Assembly: GCA_033239005.1 (NCBI GenBank)
Contig: BSQZ01000001.1
Span: 31,200,758 to 31,264,757, forward strand
From: Lamellibrachia satsuma
Taxonomy: Eukaryota; Annelida; Polychaeta; Sabellida; Siboglinidae
Length of the DNA: 64,000 nt
Reading direction: 5' to 3'
Within the stretch, counting starts at the first letter, position 1, and each line of letters begins with the position of its first letter. Under the pieces are notes generated by a model. That model was not told the origin of the DNA. It ran no database searches and worked only from the letters and a program-made list of their open reading frames with translations. Below are positions 57,921 to 64,000 of the stretch, piece after piece. The position numbers and the translations under genes were made by a program.

Positions 57921-58693
57921 TTCTTAATAACGTGCTTGTGGTGCTGGGCCAATTGTTCTTAATAACGTGCTTGTGGTGCTGGGCCAGTTGTTCTTAATAA
58001 CGTGCTTGTGGTGCTGGGCCAATTGTTCTTAATAACGTGCTTGTGGTGCTGGGCCAATTGTTCTTAATAACGTGCTTGTGGTGCTGGGCCAGTTGTTCTT
58101 AATAACGTGCTTGTGGTGCTGGGCCAATTGTTCTTAATAACGTGCTTGTGGTGCTGGGCCAATTGTTCTTAATAACGTGCTTGTGGTGCTGGGCCAATTG
58201 TTCTTAATAACGTGCTTGTGGTGCTGGGCCAATTGTTCTTAATAACGTGCTTGTGGTGCTGGGCCAATTGTTCTTAATAACGTGCTTGTGGTGCTGGGCC
58301 AATTGTTCTTAATAACGTGCTTGTGGTGCTGGGCCAATTGTTCTTAATAACGTGCTTGTGGTGCTGAGCCAATTGTTCTTAATAACGTGCTTGTGGTGCT
58401 GGGCCAATTGTTCTTAATAACGTGCTTGTGGTGCTGGGCCAATTGTTCTTAATAACGTGCTTGTGGTGCTGGGCCAATTGTTCTTAATAACGTGCTTGTG
58501 GTGCTGGGCCAATTGTTCTTAATAACGTGCTTGTGGTGCTGGGCCAATTGTTCTTAATAACGTGCTTGTGGTGCTGGGCCAATTGTTCTTAATAACGTGC
58601 TTGTGGTGCTCGGCCAATTGTTCTTAATAACGTGCTTGTGGTGCTGGGCCAATTGTTCTTAATAACGTGCTTGTGGTGCTCGGCCAATTGTTC
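57921..58693. repeat. 35-bp minisatellite, 22 near-identical copies
   Basis: The unit is TTCTTAATAACGTGCTTGTG plus GTGCTGGGCCAATTG. Only about five substitutions were seen over about 770 bp (AGTTG near 57985 and 58090, GAGCC near 58365, CTCGG near 58609 and 58680). This is by far the most homogeneous long array in the window. Each unit holds ACGTG and CCAAT. Confidence 0.98.
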
Positions 58694-60235
58694 GATGAAG
58701 CAGTGTCTAACCCGCTGTTTTGTTTATTATGTATAAATTTAATATAAAAAAAAGCCCTCCTAAATAATATAAAACTTGTTGATAATGAACCCCAGATTGA
58801 AATATTGTAACATACGTTGATGTAAAACTATGAGACTCAACTATAAACGTTATGGTTTTTGTCAAAAAGATTTTTGCCATTGAAAACCTTTTAGTAATTA
58901 TTTAGCTCAACATTTGAGGGTAATCTCAGTGTTGACCCAAGCTACTCATGTCCTGAACATCCTTACTTTCAGGGCCACCACAGTGCAGACCCAAGTCACT
59001 GAACCCAAGATGCTGTACATTGTTAATCTCATTGCCATCACGCTACTGATTCGAGTTATTGAACCCAGCATCAGAGGCGAACATAATTAATTTCGGGGCT
59101 ATCATATTGCATCTAGAAGACCACCAGCTACGGTTTTAGTTACTGCTGGTCACTGATACATCAACGTTTTCATACATCCCTGATGTCAATGTGGGTTTAG
59201 TAGTGCGTGCGTGTATGGCGGTGGTTCATCCGTTATTAAGTTGCTGTCACTGGCTACGATTTAGCGGATCATGTTACAACTCCTCCTGACCGAACATACA
59301 TCCTCCGCTAGCGAGCGAGCATGCGTATTGATTTTGCTGACTACATTTCCACCTAGGCGACATCAGGCGAACCTAGTGTCTGCTAAATAGGCAATCAGTT
59401 CCTCTGTCTCTCACTTGGGTCGCCACTGTACCTCACATGGCCTGCCGACTATTGACATGGCAGATCCTGAAAGCCGACGTTATTGTATTAAGTGAGCGCG
59501 AGCGAAATCAGCAGGAAGCAGATTGAACATAATGCGGCAATGTGACCCATTGCATGATGGGATTATGGGTCATGCGGGTGCAGCATGGAAGTCTGCCTGT
59601 GCGGTGTACAGAGTGCTTGTTATTGTCGTTTTCTACCATTGCGTGGTCACGTATCACAATGAAAGTGGTATTTGTTCAGTCACTTGTGATTGCCGCACTT
59701 CGTAGTAGTCAATATTACGCAATCTCAGCAGAAAAACTTCGATCCTCAAGTGGGCTGTTCATGTCATCTGGGGTGTTAACTCAAAATAAACGTGTCGGAA
59801 GTGAATCGGCAGGCCAGTGACCTGTTGTTAGACGCCACATCTGTTGCACAATTTGGCCCCAATAAAATATGAATAAAGATATGTCAAAGGCTGGGTAGGT
59901 GTGGGAACCTACTGTATCATTCAGTGTTGGCAGTTTGTGTTTTGTCATGTCGTTTGTTTTGGGGGTTATCCCCAAAGTGATCAGGAACTGCTAAGGACAA
60001 ACATTGTTCTTTTACCGCCTTATTTATTTGAATTTTTTTAAATCTGGTATATACAATGTCATAAAATATTTGACTATCAGGCTATTTGGTGTCAATACAG
60101 CTACACAAGTGTGCACACTTTGTGTTTTTGTATTAAAAAACACACAAAACTTTGTTGATCTCGATGCTTGTAAACAATTATTTGTGTTAAATTCATATAA
60201 ATCAGCGATTAAAAAAACCGGAAGTAAAAAAAATT
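58694..60235. other. Non-coding stretch
   Basis: AT-rich at the left, then the candidate regulatory segment at 59130-59600, then unique sequence. Frames at 59523-59820 have no domain. Confidence 0.5.
59130..59600. promoter_or_regulatory. CpG-retaining candidate regulatory segment
   Basis: About 28 CpG in 470 bp by hand count, against a CpG-poor neighbourhood, with clusters such as CTAGCGAGCGAGCATGCG and GTGAGCGCGAGCGAAATC. No readable protein. Could be an unmethylated regulatory region or promoter. Confidence 0.33.
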
Positions 60236-60325
60236 TAATAAATCAATGATTTTTTTTTTTTGGAGCAATTTAAATCATGATTTAAATCAATGATTTAAAT
60301 CAAATGATTTAAATCAAACAACCCT
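60236..60325 (-). mobile_element. Possible hAT-like element end
   Basis: Read on the minus strand this begins CAGGGTTGTTTGATTTAAAT and continues with four GATTTAAATCA repeats. CAGGG-type termini and subterminal repeats are common in hAT elements. The partner end was not found, so it may be truncated. Confidence 0.35.
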
Positions 60326-60647
60326 GACCACTAAGCTTATCGGAAGTAAAGGAGGTAATATCTGTTTTGTGGCTTGACTGTTGTTTGCTTGTTGTTTTAA
60401 AACAAGTTGTCATTGCCTGTGGTTGTTTATGTCATAATTACCGTAATTACAGTGGATGTGGATTACTGAAAAGCTGCATTATCAAAGAACAAATTAATAA
60501 GGTTTTATTGTACCTGGACTGATGACGCACCATGACTCAGTAGTAGTCGTCACTGGTCATCACTAAATATTGACCACAGCTATTGCCAGTGAATTAGCCA
60601 GAGAAGTGGTCATCATGCCAGTCAGATCATCAATCATTGAAGGGGGT
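60326..60647. other. Non-coding, nothing recognised
   Basis: Unique sequence. Confidence 0.5.
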
Positions 60648-60912
60648 GTCAAGTCCTCTTGCTGCCATTTCTAAGCTTGGGCAATTTCATTCCCTCCACA
60701 CTGCCTTAGTTCACTCAGCTGTATAAATGGCTACCTGGCTATTGACATTTGTGGAAACGTGAACGAATAGTCATCGGGCAGTAATTGCAGCGAGGCTGAA
60801 TGCTTCCCAGAGAAGTTGGCATTAGAACGAACAGGTCTGCCAGGGGTGAAGTGTAACGTGCTTTGAGCAGTCCCAAGGACTGGATACTGCGATATACAAG
60901 AATGTATCTTTA
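60648..60912 (+). mobile_element. tRNA-derived SINE, type A tail, head missing
   Basis: It starts within the segment after the tRNA head (CTTGCTGCCATTTCTAAGC), then continues with the full central segment, GGCTGAATGCTTCCCAGAG and a tail with GTGCTTTGAGCAGTCCCAAG and GGATACTGCGATATACAAG. Confidence 0.88.
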
Positions 60913-61489
60913 CGTTTCTTCATGCAATGAAACTCTGCCTAGGAAGACCAAATCACACCCAATTTGATTATCCCTATGAACATTTAGACAGATGTGGTCT
61001 CCTCGTTGGCGCTGTCTGTCGGCTTACACAAAATAAACTCATATGGGAAAATTCATGGTAGGTATTAATGGTTCCTGTCTGTCCCTGTCACATAATCCCG
61101 CCTTTGCCCCAGGGTTAAGTGTCCCCCTATGGCTGATTGGGACTATTGGGAAAACATCCTACAAAATCAACAGCAGACCCATCCAGTAACCTGACTATCA
61201 CCTAATCAAATCGCAGGTAAAACAACTCTCATTCCAACACAAAGCCTTGGGTCTATTTTTTTATGTGCCCACCCATGGGTTTTCTCAAAATTAATACAGT
61301 GTCATTTGTCAGTGAGAAAAACCTTAAAGACACAGACAGGTGTCCGTGCCCCCCCCCACAATGTTCTAGCTGCACACTTCAGGAAGCATGTGAACACAGT
61401 CTGTTGTACTTGTGTTTCCTCCCTCTGGTACAAGGGTTTCTGTCATTTAAAAAGCAAAGTTTCAAGGCTGTAATCTTGCATGTTTCTAG
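60913..61489. other. Non-coding, nothing recognised
   Basis: Unique, with a C run near 61350. Confidence 0.5.
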
Positions 61490-61556
61490 GTGAAAGTGTT
61501 GAGCAGTGGTGAAAGTGTTGAGCAGTGGTGAAAGTGTTGAGCAGTGGTGAAAGTGC
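61490..61556. repeat. 19-bp repeat, 3-4 copies
   Basis: The unit is GTGAAAGTGTTGAGCAGTG. It ends a few bases before the retrotransposon tail. Confidence 0.93.
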
Positions 61557-61562
61557 AGTAAC

Positions 61563-61791
61563 AAGAGTTAACAAGATTTAACAAGATTGCCATCCAAACC
61601 AAAAACCCAAGTTAATAGTGGACATGGAAGCCATTGGCTTATTGAGAATCCAAATTTTTTTTTTTTCATATGTAACCAGTCCCTCAGAGATATTTGTACA
61701 TTTTTTTGGTAAATATATTCACACTACTAGTAATTAAGCAATAAGTAGAGAACAAATAATTTACATGTGTTTATTTTTTTCACAAATAAAC
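61563..61791 (-). mobile_element. 5'-truncated copy of the 833-3810 retrotransposon family
   Basis: On the minus strand this ends with the family tail (AATCTTGTTAAATCTTGTTA) at 61563-61585, the 3' UTR (TTCTCAATAAGCCAATGGCT) and the last codons of ORF2 up to about 61765. The 5' end is an AT-rich 8-bp foldback (61769-61776 with 61784-61791, 7-base loop). Confidence 0.85.
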
Positions 61792-62495
61792 TAGCCACGG
61801 TAACTAAAACCAACCCTGCCAGTGTGTTATTTATACTGAGTTGTGGTTGCATAATCACTGCAGCAGCAGCACCACCACCGCCTTTGAAACAGTCCCCTGA
61901 ATGTTTCTACTTACTGACCCTAAACATAACAGAGTAATCGGGTGGAAACAAACCCGTAAATTATGTCGCATTGTGCGGGCAACATCTCGCATTGCCTGGT
62001 ACAATCTCATCCATCATGCAGAATTAGTGCGGTGAATATTGTCTCAGATCACCAGCAGTGATAAGGGTCTATTGGTGGGTCAGCCTGGTGTGGGTAGAAG
62101 GCCCTGAAACTTGAAGTGTGGCCATTATGATTAATGTACTGATTAATTGCGCTTTCACAGCTAAATAATTATAGGTTTTATGTTCCTGACTGCATTTAGA
62201 CTGGGCGAGATTGTTGTCAGAAGAGGTTGATAGTTTTCGCCAGGATGTGTGTTTATGTTGTAATTTGTTTTTGCGACTTTGTTTACATGTAATGACGGTC
62301 ATAATGATTTGGAAAGATAATGCCCAAATGTACTTCTGAAAATGATGGTGATTGTGTTAGACAGCTTTTGAAAACAGTAATTTTTAGATTCAAAAATTAT
62401 GTTGATGATTATGGCAATGCCATTTTTACTGAGAAATTGTGACATTTAACATTGATAAAATGCGACATTTGAAGCTGAACATTTTTGACATAGGG
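61792..62495. other. Non-coding stretch
   Basis: It includes a short CAG/CAC run near 61860-61880 and the candidate regulatory segment listed next. Confidence 0.5.
61910..62310. promoter_or_regulatory. Candidate regulatory or conserved non-coding segment
   Basis: Complex non-coding sequence with GGCCATTATGATTAATG, ACTGATTAATTGCGC and CTAAATAATTATAGG: several homeodomain-like cores in about 70 bp (62120-62185). Composition-based inference only. Confidence 0.33.
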
Positions 62496-62744
62496 ACCTA
62501 TGTAAGGGTCCCTAGACAGGGCTGTATGGGCTATGTAAGGGTCCCTAGACATGGCTGTATGGGCTATGTAAGGGTCCCTAGACAGGGCTGTATGAGCTAT
62601 GTAAGGGTCCCTAGACAGGGCTGTATGGGCTATGTAAGGGTCCCTAGATGGCTGTATGAGCTATGTAAGGGTCCCTAGCCAGGGCTATATGGGCTATGTA
62701 AGGGTCCCTAGCCAGGGTGGTGTCAGCTATGTAAAGGTCCCTAG
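62496..62744 (+). repeat. 33-bp minisatellite, about 7.5 copies, in-frame
   Basis: The unit contains GGGCTATGTAAGGGTCCCTA and GACAGGGCTGTAT. The period is divisible by three, so an 11-residue peptide (YVRVPRQGCMG) repeats in frame in a 79-codon reading frame from 62439. A 3-bp deletion near 62648 and a frame change near 62656 break it. No signal peptide or partner exon was seen, so a chance frame is most likely. Confidence 0.95.
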
Positions 62745-63469
62745 TATAGTCTTTAGAAGCACGCATTCAAGCTTACAGAACGTCTTCTGTTTAAAACAAC
62801 AAGACACTGAAAGATTGACCAAACCACCCACTCACTCACAGCTAATTAGAACAACTACCTTGCTTTATGATTGTCTCAAGAATAGGCTTGTGCACCATTT
62901 TTACCATTTACCTTGAATTATTTCAAGATTAATTAGGCAGCTAACTGTCTTCATTCTTAATGAACGCAGCAACCTCTTTCTGCCCCCTCCTTCCCAGACA
63001 CCCCCTCCCGCCCACCCACCCCCACCACCCCCTCCCCCAACCATCACCCTCTCCTTCTGTGTTCACAGAGGCCTCAGGCACTTGAAATAATGATGTCAGC
63101 CATTTGATGATTATTTCTGAGTTGTTTACTTGCATTCTGACTTCTCAGTGTGTGAAGTCTTATCAACGTCCTCTTACAATTCAATCTAACTTAATGAATA
63201 AAGCACTCTGATAGCTCTCTTATCACAAGTGCAATGAATCGTAGCTGGATGGTAAGATAAGCATTAAATTTGCTTCGTTTACCATCCAGGGTTCCTTGTA
63301 CCCCCCCCCCCCGCCGCAGCCATTGTGAAACAACTGGGGTGACTAAGTCCAGCAGGTTTTTTATGGCAGCTTGTGTTTGGACAGATGTCACTGACATAAT
63401 TATGACATAAAAAGGTTCATGTACGGACAGCTGTGAATTCGGTGACATATGACATGAAAAATAACAGGT
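62745..63469. other. Non-coding with C-rich tracts
   Basis: A C-rich tract (CCCACCCACCCCCACC-like) lies at about 62982-63055 and a run of about 12 C at 63301. No supported gene. Confidence 0.6.
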
Positions 63470-63945
63470 ACCTGCTATAAGGGACACCTGTACCTGTACG
63501 TAACAGGCACTTGGCTATAATGGACCCTGTTGATTAAATAAATTTAGCTATAATGGACAGGAGTCAAAAAGTTAATTGAACCATAGCTGTAATAAACACC
63601 TCATTATAACAGACACTCGGTTTTATTGGGCCCCTCACTGTAAAGGACACCTGGCTGTAATGAACAGTTGTAACAGCAGCAGTTATGAACACCTTACTGT
63701 CAGATACACCTGTGTGTCATTGACACCTGGTAATAACGGACATTTGGCTGTAATGGACACGTGGCTGTAACACTCACCTGGCTGTAATGTACACCTGGTT
63801 ATAACATACATGATATACCTGCCTGTGATGGACACCTGTGGTAGCATACACCTGTAATGGATACCTGGCTCTAACGGACAACTGGCTCTAATATACACCT
63901 GGTTGTAACATACACCTGTCTGTAACGTACACCTGGTTGTACCAC
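63470..63945. repeat. Degenerate 17-19-bp minisatellite to the window end
   Basis: GGCTGTAATGGACACCTGG and variants (GTTATAACATACACCTG, GGCTATAATGGAC) recur about 24 times with many indels. This is the most decayed of the recognisable arrays. Confidence 0.85.
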
Positions 63946-64000
63946 ATGCCAGTGGCAGCCATATTTCGCAGGTTCCCCTGTCATTGTTAGCATCACACAA

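Noticed and set aside
57921..58693. CRISPR-like array
   Set aside because: Units are contiguous, with no unique spacers, and the context is an animal genome. It is a simple tandem repeat.

Overview
This window looks like non-coding DNA from an animal nuclear genome. It is AT-rich, and no bacterial or organellar gene and no convincing host exon is visible. It is packed with tRNA-derived SINEs, pieces of CR1/L2/Jockey-group non-LTR retrotransposons and an exceptional number of minisatellites. The SINE types and retrotransposon tails fit a marine invertebrate, perhaps a mollusc or another lophotrochozoan, but this is inference and the species cannot be fixed from the window.

The only substantial protein-coding remnant is at 859-3705: the endonuclease and reverse-transcriptase ORF of a non-LTR element, with catalytic motifs intact but about five frameshifts, four of them looking like single-base losses in homopolymer runs. 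It is 5'-truncated, and its 5' junction is a perfect 22-bp foldback. Shorter minus-strand relatives lie at 38.6, 57.4 and 61.6 kb, and those at 57.4 and 61.6 kb also end 5' in foldbacks. Decayed C-terminal fragments of other non-LTR elements lie at 25.3 and 27.4 kb.

Tandem arrays make up roughly 15 kb (hand sum), in about 40 unrelated families with units of 17 to 134 bp. The largest are at 43.2-44.3 kb (28-bp unit, about 41 copies), 45.1-46.3 kb (26 bp, about 45 copies), 57.9-58.7 kb (35 bp, 22 nearly identical copies) and 54.0-54.7 kb (35 bp, 22 copies). Nearly all long ORFs outside the retrotransposon are stop-free readings of these arrays.

Several arrays can be traced to the transposon they grew from. 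One dispersed element has at least four copies, at 4.4, 15.6, 34.8 and 43.1 kb. Three of them carry minisatellites: two grew separately from the same site with units of 26 and 28 bp, and one grew from a second site with a 24-bp unit. A SINE at 24.3-25.1 kb has a 24-bp array expanded inside its body. I regard this repeated birth of minisatellites inside mobile elements, together with the foldback 5' junctions, as the most interesting biology here.

Between the arrays lie stretches of complex, non-coding sequence with homeodomain-like cores and some CpG retention (about 7.6, 14.5, 32.0, 46.7, 59.2 and 61.9 kb). These are candidates for conserved regulatory elements. There is also a cluster of three full CRE palindromes at 33.73-33.84 kb and a cluster of nuclear-receptor half-sites at 36.85-36.98 kb. 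Conservation could not be tested here.
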